Below, piece by piece: positions 27,639 to 36,333 of a stretch of DNA of 43,507 nt; the first letter of the stretch is position 1; every line of letters starts with the position of its first letter. The notes under the pieces are model-generated. The model was not told the origin of the DNA, made no database searches, and was given only the letters and a program-made list of their open reading frames with translations. The stretch comes from a candidate division Zixibacteria bacterium CG_4_9_14_3_um_filter_46_8. Lineage in GTDB: Bacteria > Zixibacteria > MSB-5A5 > UM-FILTER-46-8. A program made the translations under genes and the position numbers. The stretch is taken from the NCBI GenBank assembly GCA_002791595.1, contig PFXJ01000128.1, positions 26,365-69,871 on the forward strand. Reading direction: 5' to 3'.

Positions 27639-27690
27639 TCTTTGGAATGAAAAAAATGTCGTTATTTTATACATTGATGAGGAGGTTTCT

Positions 27691-28515
27691 ATGAAAAGCA
27701 TCCCCGCTTTGATTTTAGTGGGAGTTGCCATTATATGGATCGCAGTCTGGCCATCGATAGGCAACGCTTCGGCAGATATGGGTCCAAATGGAATTCATAA
27801 TTATTTCAATGGGCTATCATATTCGTCGGAGGGAATCGCATTCAGCAATGCGGGGGCAAACAGCTATTTTCCTCAAAATGACAAGGGAGAAAGATCAAAA
27901 TCAGGCGATAAAAAATCTCCTGTTAATGCATTTCTTTATTCGCTGGCAATTCCGGGATTGGGGGAACTCTATGCCGGGTCAAGGCATAAGCCATATATTT
28001 TCCTTTACATTGATATGGTCCTCATTACCAGTGAGATGATTTATTTCCAGGAGGGGCTGAATGGTGAAGCTGCTTATCGACGTTATGCCGACCTGCACTG
28101 GTTCCGGGATCCATTTAACATCTGGTGGAATACGCTTGATTCGGCGACACAGGCGGGCTATTCACATCGCTTGCCTCCCACCAATGATTATGAATATTAC
28201 GAAAACATCGGGAAATATGATCAATTTGTATGGGGCTGGGATGACTTCGTCGTGGACGGCCCGGTCTTGACCCCGCACCGGGAACATTACCTCGAATTGC
28301 GCAAGAAAGCGAACGATAAGTTCGACACCGCCCGAACCTTTATGGTGGTGGCGATGGTGAATCATGTGGTATCGGCATTCGATGCGGCATTTACTGCAAA
28401 ATCGTATAACAAGCGGGGCCAGTCCGATTTCTTCGGCAATGTGAAAATAAGGATGTTGCCGGTAATAGCGGATAATCAGGTTTACCCCCAATTAACATTC
28501 ATCAAAGGTTTCTAA
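27691..28515 (+). CDS. Exported protein of unknown function, paralogue A (DUF5683-like)
   Basis: The ATG at 27691 has GAGGAGG nine nt upstream and gives 274 residues with a signal peptide (MKSIPALILVGVAIIWIAVW). An in-frame upstream start at 27628 lacks such a site. The core has SLAIPGLGELYAGSRHKPYIFLY, an aromatic tract (HWFRDPFNIWWNTLD), and FMVVAMVNHVVSAFDAAF. The PGxGExYxG element next to a hydrophobic segment resembles the DUF5683 family of small envelope proteins from Bacteroidetes and relatives. Function unknown. The following gene is a recognisable paralogue with the same three elements in the same order, two nt away. Position inside the operon suggests an envelope role. Confidence 0.7.
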   Translation: MKSIPALILVGVAIIWIAVWPSIGNASADMGPNGIHNYFNGLSYSSEGIAFSNAGANSYFPQNDKGERSKSGDKKSPVNAFLYSLAIPGLGELYAGSRHKPYIFLYIDMVLITSEMIYFQEGLNGEAAYRRYADLHWFRDPFNIWWNTLDSATQAGYSHRLPPTNDYEYYENIGKYDQFVWGWDDFVVDGPVLTPHREHYLELRKKANDKFDTARTFMVVAMVNHVVSAFDAAFTAKSYNKRGQSDFFGNVKIRMLPVIADNQVYPQLTFIKGF

Positions 28516-28516
28516 A

Positions 28517-29284
28517 ATGGCAGGCAAAACAGTTCAGATTCTAATGACCATAATTCTGTTCCTCTCCTTCTCGAAGATTGTTTATGCCGAGCAACCGCCG
28601 AAAGTTCGCCAACTGATGATTTCCGAAATCAGTTCGGGGGAAGCAGATGCAAATGGCGATAAAGATTTAAATTGGACTGAACCTGAGAAACAACACAAAG
28701 GGAAATCCGGATTCAAGGCCGGTTTGTTATCAGTAATGCTTCCAGGGGCCGGTGAGTTCTACCTCGGCAACAAATCTCGAGCGGCAGTATTTGTCGGCAC
28801 CGAGGCCGCCATTTGGGGCGGCTACCTCGCATTTCATACCTGGGGCGATTGGCTCAAGAACGATTACAAAAGCTACGCCGCCGAACATGCCGATGCGAAA
28901 GTCTATGGAAAAGATGATAAATTTTTCGACCGAATGCAATTTTACGATAGCCGGGATTGGTTTAATGAAATCGAGGGAGAGAGATACGGTTACCCTTATC
29001 CATATACCGATTATTATTACTGGCACTGGGACAGCCCGGATTCGCGCAAGGAGTTTCGTAAAATCCGCTATAACTCCAAAGCCGCTTTCAGAAATGCAAC
29101 CTTTATGATTGGGGTGGCAGTGGTCAATAGGTTGGCCAGTGTGGTCGATGCGGTATGGTTATCAAGACAGATCAAGAAGGGCGAGGGTTTGGAATTTTAT
29201 GGTGGATGGAGGTTGGATTACAACGCCAATCCGTTTGCTAATAACCCCGATGCCTCGCTGAAACTGAGCAAATCATTTAATTGA
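28517..29284 (+). CDS. Exported protein of unknown function, paralogue B (DUF5683-like)
   Basis: 255 residues with signal peptide (ILMTIILFLSFSKIVYA). It matches the previous gene in layout: LLSVMLPGAGEFYLGNKSRA followed by a hydrophobic segment, an aromatic/charged middle (FYDSRDWFNEIEGERYGY), and FMIGVAVVNRLASVVDAVWL near the end. The two genes probably arose by tandem duplication and then diverged strongly, since the middle and C-terminal parts are little alike. Its ATG is two nt past the previous stop and its TGA overlaps the TTG start of the NHL-repeat gene. Two or three hydrophobic helices suggest membrane association. Function unknown. Confidence 0.7.
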   Translation: MAGKTVQILMTIILFLSFSKIVYAEQPPKVRQLMISEISSGEADANGDKDLNWTEPEKQHKGKSGFKAGLLSVMLPGAGEFYLGNKSRAAVFVGTEAAIWGGYLAFHTWGDWLKNDYKSYAAEHADAKVYGKDDKFFDRMQFYDSRDWFNEIEGERYGYPYPYTDYYYWHWDSPDSRKEFRKIRYNSKAAFRNATFMIGVAVVNRLASVVDAVWLSRQIKKGEGLEFYGGWRLDYNANPFANNPDASLKLSKSFN

Positions 29285-30252
29285 GCCTTGATTGTGTGAG
29301 CAGAGGTCCCAAATACTGTCTTATCCTCTTACTTGCATTCAGCCTGCCATATATTTCCTGCAGTGGCGCTGGCAGATATGAACCTGGAGTTATCACCCAA
29401 CAAAATCCCCCCAGGGGTTTCGAATTAGTTAGATATATTGGTCCGACAATCGAAGGCGGCGCTGACCTCTATTCGCCTTGCGATATCGCTTTTGATGTGG
29501 ACGGGCAGATGTTCATCTGCGACAATGGCAATCATCGAATATTGAAACTGGGCCGCCAGCTCGCTTTCATCAAGGAAATCGGAGGTTTCGGAAATGGCAA
29601 TGAACAGCTTGCAAACCCAATAGCGATAGTTTTTGATAATGGGCTGACGCTTATGGTTGCTGACACCCAAAAACGACGTATCTCGCGCTTCGATCGGAAT
29701 TTGAATTTCATCGATTTTTTCCTCGAGTATAAATCGGCGGAAGCCTTCGCCAATATCGGAAAACCCTCCGGAATTCATATTGGCCGCAATGGGGATATTT
29801 ATCTCAGCGACGACGATAACAATAGGGTGTTGGTCTTGGACAGCTTCTATAACCTCCAATCCGAAATCGGGGGATTTGGATATGGAAATGGCGAACTTTC
29901 TTCCCCTGCCGGCTTGGTCACAGATCAATCGGATAACCTCCTGGTTGCTGATTCCCGGAATGGCAGAATTGCCGTTTATAACAGCGTCGGAGGGTATTCT
30001 GGCGATTTTGGAAGAGACCGCCTTCGATACCCAATCGATATTGCCATTGACCCCGCCGGCTACATCTACGTTTCGGATCGCAATCTGAAGTCAGTGCTGG
30101 TATTCTCGCGCTCCGGAAAATATACTATTGAAAGCTCATCTTATGGAAGCTTCCTCGATGAACCAGCCGGAATTCATATTCATTCTGATGGCTACATCTA
30201 TGTTGCAGATCGGGCTTCGAACCGAATTGCGGTATTAAACATTATCAGATAA
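29281..30252 (+). CDS. NHL-repeat six-bladed propeller lipoprotein
   Basis: 323 residues from a TTG that overlaps the previous TGA as TTGA; an in-frame GTG at 29296 is an alternative. The N-terminus has a short hydrophobic stretch and a lipobox-like PYISC followed by SG, so it is probably a lipoprotein. The rest consists of NHL-type repeats: LYSPCDIAFDVDGQMFICDN, GNHRILKLG, LANPIAIVFDNGLTLMVADT, IYLSDDDNNRVLVLD, LSSPAGLVTDQSDNLLVADS, YPIDIAIDPAGYIYVSDR and DEPAGIHIHSDGYIYVADR, six or seven blades. NHL propellers bind proteins or glycans and sometimes act as lyases; no catalytic residues can be assigned. In the operon it may be a periplasmic or surface scaffold. Confidence 0.85.
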   Translation: MSLDCVSRGPKYCLILLLAFSLPYISCSGAGRYEPGVITQQNPPRGFELVRYIGPTIEGGADLYSPCDIAFDVDGQMFICDNGNHRILKLGRQLAFIKEIGGFGNGNEQLANPIAIVFDNGLTLMVADTQKRRISRFDRNLNFIDFFLEYKSAEAFANIGKPSGIHIGRNGDIYLSDDDNNRVLVLDSFYNLQSEIGGFGYGNGELSSPAGLVTDQSDNLLVADSRNGRIAVYNSVGGYSGDFGRDRLRYPIDIAIDPAGYIYVSDRNLKSVLVFSRSGKYTIESSSYGSFLDEPAGIHIHSDGYIYVADRASNRIAVLNIIR

Positions 30253-30263
30253 CCGATGGTGGT

Positions 30264-33200
30264 TTGCTGTTGTCGGCCTCGAAAATCCCCGTTTTTCTTT
30301 TCTTACTGACTATTCTCTTAGCAAAATCCTCATCTTCAAACGCCACTCAGAGGACAGAAGTTGCCCTGAATGGAGATAATTCGACCGGGCCTTATCTCAT
30401 CTCCCATGACCCGATTGCCATGGGAAGCGATTCGATATGGGTGGATGAAGTGCTTTTCCAGAAAAGCGAAAATTATAGCATCGATTACGATAGAGGTTTC
30501 ATCATCACTTCACAACCGGTGCCAAGCTCATCGACGATCAGGGCCAGTTATATCGCCATCTATTCGCGTTTGAATAATCCCCATTATTTGTACAAACCGC
30601 TATCGATTGACCTAAAAAGCGCATTTCCACCGGATTCTTCAAGGCCCGCATTGCAATCAGAAAAACCGCCCAGCTTCTACAGTCCAGGTCTTAATATCGG
30701 CGGCAGCAAATCACTTTCAATCGAGTTTGGCAGTAGCTTGAATCCCGATATAAACCAGGCGCTCGATTTATCAATAAGGGGTCCTGTCGTTAGGGGAGTG
30801 AATGCAACCGCTTTTGTTTCCGACCGGGGTATTCCGGTTGCTTCCGGCGGCACCAGCACTATTGAAGAGCTGGACAAATTCTTTATCAATATCACTGCCA
30901 AAAATTTCAGCGCCACCCTGGGCGACTTTTATGTCGATTTCAATAGCCTGGAGTTAGCGCGATACAATAAAAAATTGAAAGGGCTGGCTCTCAATTATGA
31001 TGATCAGATTAATCAGGGTTCTATCTCAGCATCTTCATCTTCTGGGCGTTTCACCGTGAATCGTTTTAATGGCCGTGAGGGCGACCAGGGACCTTATCTT
31101 CTCTTCGATCCATCCGGTTCCCGCAGTTTAACCGTGCTGCCCGGCACCGAGACCGTTTTCATCAATGGTGAAAAATTGACTCGTGGATCCGACAACGATT
31201 ATGTCATCGATTATCAGAACGCTCATATCACCTTTACGCCAAAAAGATTAGTAACTTCCGATTCGCGCATCGAGGTTGAATTTGAATATTCGAATCGAGA
31301 ATTTTCACGAGGATTTTATGCTTCGCGATTTCACCGCAGCAACCGTGAGGGTCGATTCGCATTCGGGGCCACAGTCATTGCCGAAATCGATGATAAAAAT
31401 GGGCCACTGAGCGCGGCCTTATCCGATGAGGATCGCCAAGCTATCAAGGATTCCGGGATCGGAGAATATGCGCTCAAATCGGGTGTGGAGTATAAGGGAC
31501 CTGGCCAGGGAGAGTATAATCAGGCCGTCGATTCGACCGGATATATCTACTATCTCTATGTGGGGCCAGATTCCGGGGAGTATCATATCCAATTCTCCAA
31601 TCTTGGTTATGGCAAAGGCGATTATACATATATTGGCCGAGGCATCTATTCATTTGTCGGAGTATTGAAGGGCGATTATGCTCCAGTTGTTAAACTTCCA
31701 GTCCCCAGATCGCAATATCTTTATGGATTCGATGGTTCATTCAATCCAAATGATAATGTCAACTTTCAAATCGAAAGCGCTTATACGCGCAACAATAGAA
31801 ATCTTTTTCTGGGAGATAATGGCGTTATTGATGATCCTGCCTTAATACTGCGAGGAAAGGCCGTCACAAAACCTTCATCTTCCTTATTGCCCGATGAAGT
31901 TGTTTTGTCGGGCAACTATCGCCATACCGCCCGGAATTTTGCCCCTTTTGCGGAATTCCGCGCGGCAGATTATTATAACAAATGGAATCTTCTTCCCAAT
32001 TACAGTTCCGTTACCGAAGATGCGGGCGAGGGTGCCTTATCTACGTCATACGGCAGCCGATGCAGCTTTGACTTCGAGGGCGGGCGGTTGTCGAGGGCAT
32101 CGGAAGGTTACTCTGACCGTTGGTCGGCTGGCGCCGCAGTTGAACTTCCGCTTCAGTCTAAGCTACACGGCAATTTCCGTCAATCGGATCATCGGTCCAA
32201 GGCGGACTCTTTATCCAGCTATTTCAATTTAAAGGGAACGCTTCAGGAATTCGATTCACAGTATGAGTTCCGTCAATGGCTATTCAAACCTTCATTGGGT
32301 TATAAATTCCGCAATAATGAGAATTATGAAAACGAGATTCTTCGCGATGGCGTCAGATATAACATCTATGAAACGGGATTAGCGTTCTATGCGCACAAGA
32401 GGATCACCAATACCGTCACCTACTCCCTGCAAAGAGATGATGAATATGCTGGAAAGTGGTTAAGAAAAGATGAAGCAATTACTCTAACTGAGCAAATCGC
32501 GCTGGCGGATATCCCCGCCGGGCTTACCCTGAATTACGAATACACTTTTCGTAACAAAAGATTCAAGGAAATTGCCGGAACCAACAGTCGCCAGAACCTG
32601 TCCTACTTGACCAGCGGTTTTAATTCCGGGCCATTCTCAATCGAATATAATCATAAATATAATCGGATGCGCGCCGCCTTGAAAATACGTCGCTATATAT
32701 TGGTGGACGAAGGCACAGGCGATTATAGCTACGAAAACGGCGAATATGTGCTTGACCCGTTCGGAAATTACATCTCGGTGTTGGAGGAAGCCGGCGATTT
32801 CCGCCCGATATCGGAAGTGGAGAATGCATTTTTCTTCAAATTTGACGGCAGAAGAGCCAAAGATGATTCGTCATATCTCCGGCAATTCAAATCGGAAACC
32901 TCGTTGGATTTCAATCAGAGGTCGGAAGAGACCGGCATCAAGTTCGTCGATATGATTAATCCGTGGCGCAATATGAACCCTGCGCTTCTTGTCAGCGAGC
33001 AACTACGCTTTATCCAGGACGTTTACCTGCTCCCCGTGAACACAAAGATCAAAAGAGAGATTCGTCTAAGGTATGCTCAAACGCTCATTGTCGCCTCTGG
33101 AGGCAGTTTCGAAAGCGACTTTGACGACAAGCGGTCGGCGGCGGCCAGGCTCCGCCAATCGCTTGGGAAAGGATTTTCTCTGGAAGCCGAATATACTCGC

Positions 33201-33629
33201 GAACATCGGCTGGTGGCGGGCATTGCCGAACTACGGATGGATTCGGATCTGTTGGTGCCGGATATCACTTTCACACCAAATGCCGGCCTTGAAATAGGGA
33301 GCGGCCTCAAGTACCGTAGAGATCGCGAAGTCATCGATGAATTTACGGTCATCCTGTACTCATTGCTTCCCCACATCAGATGGAATTTTTCTCAAAAAGG
33401 CCGTTTTGATTTTAATGCTGAAATTATCAGGGTGCTATCGCCGGATGCACAATTCTTCAACTATCGAATCGCGGAAGGCAATCGGGCTGGCGAAAATTTT
33501 AGATTGACGGTCCGCGGCCTCCTGCGCTTGGGGGAAAATAGCGTGGGAGAGCTAACGTACAATTTTCGAAAACGACCCGATGAAAAGGCGATGCATCTGG
33601 CGAGAGTCGAAGTAAAATATAACTTCTGA
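30264..33629 (+). CDS. Large predicted outer-membrane beta-barrel protein of unknown family
   Basis: 1121 residues from TTG 30264, 11 nt after the NHL gene; no ATG or GTG is in frame nearby. Signal peptide (KIPVFLFLLTILLAKSSSS). Two copies of a strand-turn motif are visible: WVDEVLFQKSENYSIDYDRG with FIITSQPV (about 55-80), and VFINGEKLTRGSDNDYVIDY with AHITFTPKRL (about 295-325). From about 480 on the sequence alternates polar and hydrophobic residues with many aromatic strand ends (YRHTARNFAPFAEFRAADYY, YEFRQWLFKPSLGYKFRN), and it ends ARVEVKYNF with a terminal Phe, as outer-membrane barrels do. I do not recognise a named family with certainty. The motif resembles repeats in very large FCB barrels such as SprA, but this protein is about half that size. 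Stop and next ATG overlap (TGATG). Confidence 0.7.
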   Translation: MLLSASKIPVFLFLLTILLAKSSSSNATQRTEVALNGDNSTGPYLISHDPIAMGSDSIWVDEVLFQKSENYSIDYDRGFIITSQPVPSSSTIRASYIAIYSRLNNPHYLYKPLSIDLKSAFPPDSSRPALQSEKPPSFYSPGLNIGGSKSLSIEFGSSLNPDINQALDLSIRGPVVRGVNATAFVSDRGIPVASGGTSTIEELDKFFINITAKNFSATLGDFYVDFNSLELARYNKKLKGLALNYDDQINQGSISASSSSGRFTVNRFNGREGDQGPYLLFDPSGSRSLTVLPGTETVFINGEKLTRGSDNDYVIDYQNAHITFTPKRLVTSDSRIEVEFEYSNREFSRGFYASRFHRSNREGRFAFGATVIAEIDDKNGPLSAALSDEDRQAIKDSGIGEYALKSGVEYKGPGQGEYNQAVDSTGYIYYLYVGPDSGEYHIQFSNLGYGKGDYTYIGRGIYSFVGVLKGDYAPVVKLPVPRSQYLYGFDGSFNPNDNVNFQIESAYTRNNRNLFLGDNGVIDDPALILRGKAVTKPSSSLLPDEVVLSGNYRHTARNFAPFAEFRAADYYNKWNLLPNYSSVTEDAGEGALSTSYGSRCSFDFEGGRLSRASEGYSDRWSAGAAVELPLQSKLHGNFRQSDHRSKADSLSSYFNLKGTLQEFDSQYEFRQWLFKPSLGYKFRNNENYENEILRDGVRYNIYETGLAFYAHKRITNTVTYSLQRDDEYAGKWLRKDEAITLTEQIALADIPAGLTLNYEYTFRNKRFKEIAGTNSRQNLSYLTSGFNSGPFSIEYNHKYNRMRAALKIRRYILVDEGTGDYSYENGEYVLDPFGNYISVLEEAGDFRPISEVENAFFFKFDGRRAKDDSSYLRQFKSETSLDFNQRSEETGIKFVDMINPWRNMNPALLVSEQLRFIQDVYLLPVNTKIKREIRLRYAQTLIVASGGSFESDFDDKRSAAARLRQSLGKGFSLEAEYTREHRLVAGIAELRMDSDLLVPDITFTPNAGLEIGSGLKYRRDREVIDEFTVILYSLLPHIRWNFSQKGRFDFNAEIIRVLSPDAQFFNYRIAEGNRAGENFRLTVRGLLRLGENSVGELTYNFRKRPDEKAMHLARVEVKYNF

Positions 33630-35368
33630 TGATAAAATCAATTTTTAGAATAAGCTTCTCATTGCTTATAGTATTAGTATCGACAGTTGCTTTTGGCCAC
33701 GCCGGAACTGGTGAAATAATATTCGCAGGCAACAAGGCCATTTCATCATCAGAATTAAGGCAGTCTCTAAAGCTGGATGACAGCCTCGATTCGTTATCAA
33801 TAATAACTAACTTATCAAGCGAAATTGCGGGAGTCTATCAGTCCCTCGGTTATTGGAATTGCTTATCCAAAATAAAGTTATCGACCGATAGCATTGGGGA
33901 GCGGGTAATCTCAATTGCCATCAGAGAGGGCGAGACTTTTACATATAATAAGATCAAATTCGATGGTTTGCGATATGTCCCGGCCGCACTTTTGTTTTCG
34001 CAGACCGGCAGCATTGACGGGAGAACCGCATCCCTGATAACATTAAACAGCTATATCGACAATCTATTGGAATTCTTTGCCGAATATGGTTACCCCTTTG
34101 CCACCATAACTGCCCGTGAGTTCAATATCGATTCCGAGAATCAGGAAGTAGCGCTTACCTTATTTGTGAATGAAGGACCAATAGTTGAAATTGATACGGT
34201 AATTGTATTGGGCAATCGAGTGACATCGGATAATGTCATCCGAAGGGAAATCCAACTGCCCCCCGGCTCCACTTTCAAACAGCATCGCTTGAATTCTTCG
34301 GTAGCGCGCATAAATCGGCTTGGATATATTACCGTTAGTGACCCTCCCCAGCTTTACTTCCGAGGCGAACCTCGCCAAGGAGTTCTGGTTTTTCAGATTG
34401 CAGAAAATAAGACGTCCCATATTGATGGAATTCTTGGCTATGTTCCTTCAACGGGATCGGGCAAAGAATATCTTACGGGTATGATGGAAATTGTTCTTGA
34501 TAATATAATGGGCACTGGGCGAAAAGCACAGATTTACTATGAGTCCACAAACCCAAAATCCAAGGAATTAAAATTCGCTTATACCGAACCTTATCTTCTA
34601 GGAACGCCGCTTGACTGGACCCTGCGATTCGATCAGGTCGATCGGGACAGCACCTTTATCAGGGTTTCCGCGCAAATGGATTTTCGCTATCGCCTGGGAC
34701 CGGGAACCGACTTAAATCTCTCGCTGATTGCCGAGAGAATTACTCCAGGTCAGTCTGGTTTTGCGCCCGAAGAACGTTACACTGGGTACTCCACTTCTGT
34801 TGGCGTGGTCGGAGAGTATTTCGATTACCCGGATAATCCGCGAAAAGGCTATGCTTTCGATGTCTCTGCCAGGTATATCAAGAGAATTTATCCAACGACC
34901 TTTAATTACGTTCCCCTCGATCCGGAAATTAACCGGACCGCCGGGGAAGTAAGAAGCTTCATTGCGCTTGGCCTTTCTCGAAATTCCATCCTATTTTTCC
35001 TGGGAGGAGTTGCTGGCATCACCGGCGGGAATCAATATCTGCCGGTCTCGGAAAGATACAATATTGGAGGCCGAAGGAGTGTCAGAGGATACCTTGAAGG
35101 TCGCCATTATGGTGCCATAGTCAGTTTCATCCGTAGCGAATACCGGATTCTGTCAGGACGTGATGGACGGATTTTCTTGTTTTCAGATAATGGTTACTAT
35201 TATTTTAGGGATCGGGATGGGCGCCAGGCAGATGACGTTCTCTCTGGCTTCGGATTTGGCGCCGCATCCAAGACACGATTAGGCATTGTTTCGGCTGAAT
35301 TCGCCTGGGGCCGCGGCGATTCCTTTGGAGAAGGTAAGTTCCATTTCGGGATTGAAAATAGATTTTGA
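33629..35368 (+). CDS. Omp85-family outer-membrane assembly protein (TamA/BamA-like)
   Basis: 579 residues, close to TamA in length. Signal peptide (FSLLIVLVSTVAFGHA), then three POTRA domains: about 25-95 (EIIFAGNKAISSSELRQSL), 95-175 (YNKIKFDGLRYVPAALLFSQ) and 175-255 (IDTVIVLGNRVTSDNVIRRE). The remainder is the 16-stranded barrel with the conserved lid-loop motif GGRRSVRGYLEGR near 478 and a C-terminal Phe (GKFHFGIENRF). Omp85 proteins insert barrels into the outer membrane. Overlap of its ATG with the stop of the preceding barrel gene suggests they are made together; inference: it assembles that protein or the PorV-like barrel. A distinct main BamA would be expected elsewhere in the genome. 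Confidence 0.88.
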   Translation: MIKSIFRISFSLLIVLVSTVAFGHAGTGEIIFAGNKAISSSELRQSLKLDDSLDSLSIITNLSSEIAGVYQSLGYWNCLSKIKLSTDSIGERVISIAIREGETFTYNKIKFDGLRYVPAALLFSQTGSIDGRTASLITLNSYIDNLLEFFAEYGYPFATITAREFNIDSENQEVALTLFVNEGPIVEIDTVIVLGNRVTSDNVIRREIQLPPGSTFKQHRLNSSVARINRLGYITVSDPPQLYFRGEPRQGVLVFQIAENKTSHIDGILGYVPSTGSGKEYLTGMMEIVLDNIMGTGRKAQIYYESTNPKSKELKFAYTEPYLLGTPLDWTLRFDQVDRDSTFIRVSAQMDFRYRLGPGTDLNLSLIAERITPGQSGFAPEERYTGYSTSVGVVGEYFDYPDNPRKGYAFDVSARYIKRIYPTTFNYVPLDPEINRTAGEVRSFIALGLSRNSILFFLGGVAGITGGNQYLPVSERYNIGGRRSVRGYLEGRHYGAIVSFIRSEYRILSGRDGRIFLFSDNGYYYFRDRDGRQADDVLSGFGFGAASKTRLGIVSAEFAWGRGDSFGEGKFHFGIENRF

Positions 35369-36198
35369 ACCTTACGGGAGTAATTAGGATAGTTCGCCCT
35401 CTCAATGGGCTGATTTCATCTTCGACCGTATGGATTTCATTCTTAATTGCCGGCGGCGATTACAGGAGTGGTGACGGAATTTTGGCGGCAATCGCCGCTT
35501 TCCTATTCACCGGTTTTGCCAATACTGTCAATGATATTGCCGATATAAAGATCGATAAGATAAATCGACCCTCAAGACCTTTACCCTCCAATTCAATTTC
35601 AATCGGGGCGGCTTATTATGAATCTTTCTTTCTGGGTATGATGGCCATAATGATAAGCGCTTTGCTTAGCCCTATGAACTTCTTGATTGGCGCTGTCGCT
35701 TTGGCATTTATGTTAATCTATAGCCTACGTTTGAAGCTTACGACGCTTTGGGGCAATCTAACGGTAAGCATAATTGCCGCATCAGCTTTCCTTTATGGGG
35801 GAGCTGCTCAGGACAGCCTTAACCCCACTCTTCTACCGGCTTTAATGGCGTTTTTGCTCCACCTTGGACGAGAGATAACTAAAGATATCGAGGATAAAAG
35901 AGGTGATCAGGAGCTTGGAGCGCGAACACTGCCGATCAGATGCGGCGACAGGTTTTCAAGATTGTTAACTGCATTTATCCTTTCCATATTTATCATCGCC
36001 ACTATATTCCCCTATATTCTGGGATATTATCATTTTGGTTATCTTGCCTTAGTTCTGATTGTTGACTTGATTTCATTCTATATCATAATCAAGTTGCTTT
36101 TCGCAGAGACCTTGGATGCAAGATTGCTGTCCCAACTACTGAAGATTTCTATGCCGATAGGAATTGGATCCGTATATCTGGGATCCCTGGGAATTTGA
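35365..36198 (+). CDS. UbiA-family prenyltransferase, DGGGP-synthase-like
   Basis: 277 residues, eight or so membrane segments, TTG start overlapping the previous TGA (TTGA). The first aspartate motif is NDIADIKIDKINRPSRPLPS (Asn56, Asp57, Asp60, Asp64) and the second is REITKDIEDKRGD. These two motifs bind prenyl diphosphate through magnesium. The NRPSRPLPS ending of the first motif is typical of the geranylgeranylglycerol-phosphate geranylgeranyltransferase branch, which makes archaeal-type ether lipid precursors, though quinone and chlorophyll prenyltransferases share parts of it. Family knowledge: such genes occur in FCB bacteria. Its place at the end of an envelope operon fits membrane-lipid or quinone synthesis. 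Substrate is not determined. Confidence 0.85.
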   Translation: MNLTGVIRIVRPLNGLISSSTVWISFLIAGGDYRSGDGILAAIAAFLFTGFANTVNDIADIKIDKINRPSRPLPSNSISIGAAYYESFFLGMMAIMISALLSPMNFLIGAVALAFMLIYSLRLKLTTLWGNLTVSIIAASAFLYGGAAQDSLNPTLLPALMAFLLHLGREITKDIEDKRGDQELGARTLPIRCGDRFSRLLTAFILSIFIIATIFPYILGYYHFGYLALVLIVDLISFYIIIKLLFAETLDARLLSQLLKISMPIGIGSVYLGSLGI

Positions 36199-36268
36199 GC
36201 GAATCATCACCTGCGCATCTTCCTTCAGGACGAATGGCTGACCGGCAGGGGTAATTGCGCCAATTTTC

Positions 36269-36295
36269 TTGACATTAGCGCTATCTGATAATAAA
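36269..36295 (+). promoter_or_regulatory. Possible promoter before the mannose-1-phosphate guanylyltransferase gene
   Basis: Perfect TTGACA at 36269-36274, with AATAAA at 36290-36295 as a weak -10 at 15 nt. It lies in the 135-nt gap after the UbiA gene, 39 nt before the ATG at 36334. It would separate the housekeeping run from the PorU operon. Confidence 0.35.
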
Positions 36296-36333
36296 TTCGA
36301 CGAAGGACAATCGTACAATAGAAGGAGGTGAAG

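Noticed and set aside
36328-36333. GTG start six nt upstream for the mannose-1-phosphate guanylyltransferase
   Set aside because: The GTG is part of the GGAGGTG ribosome-binding site; ATG 36334 has ideal placement.
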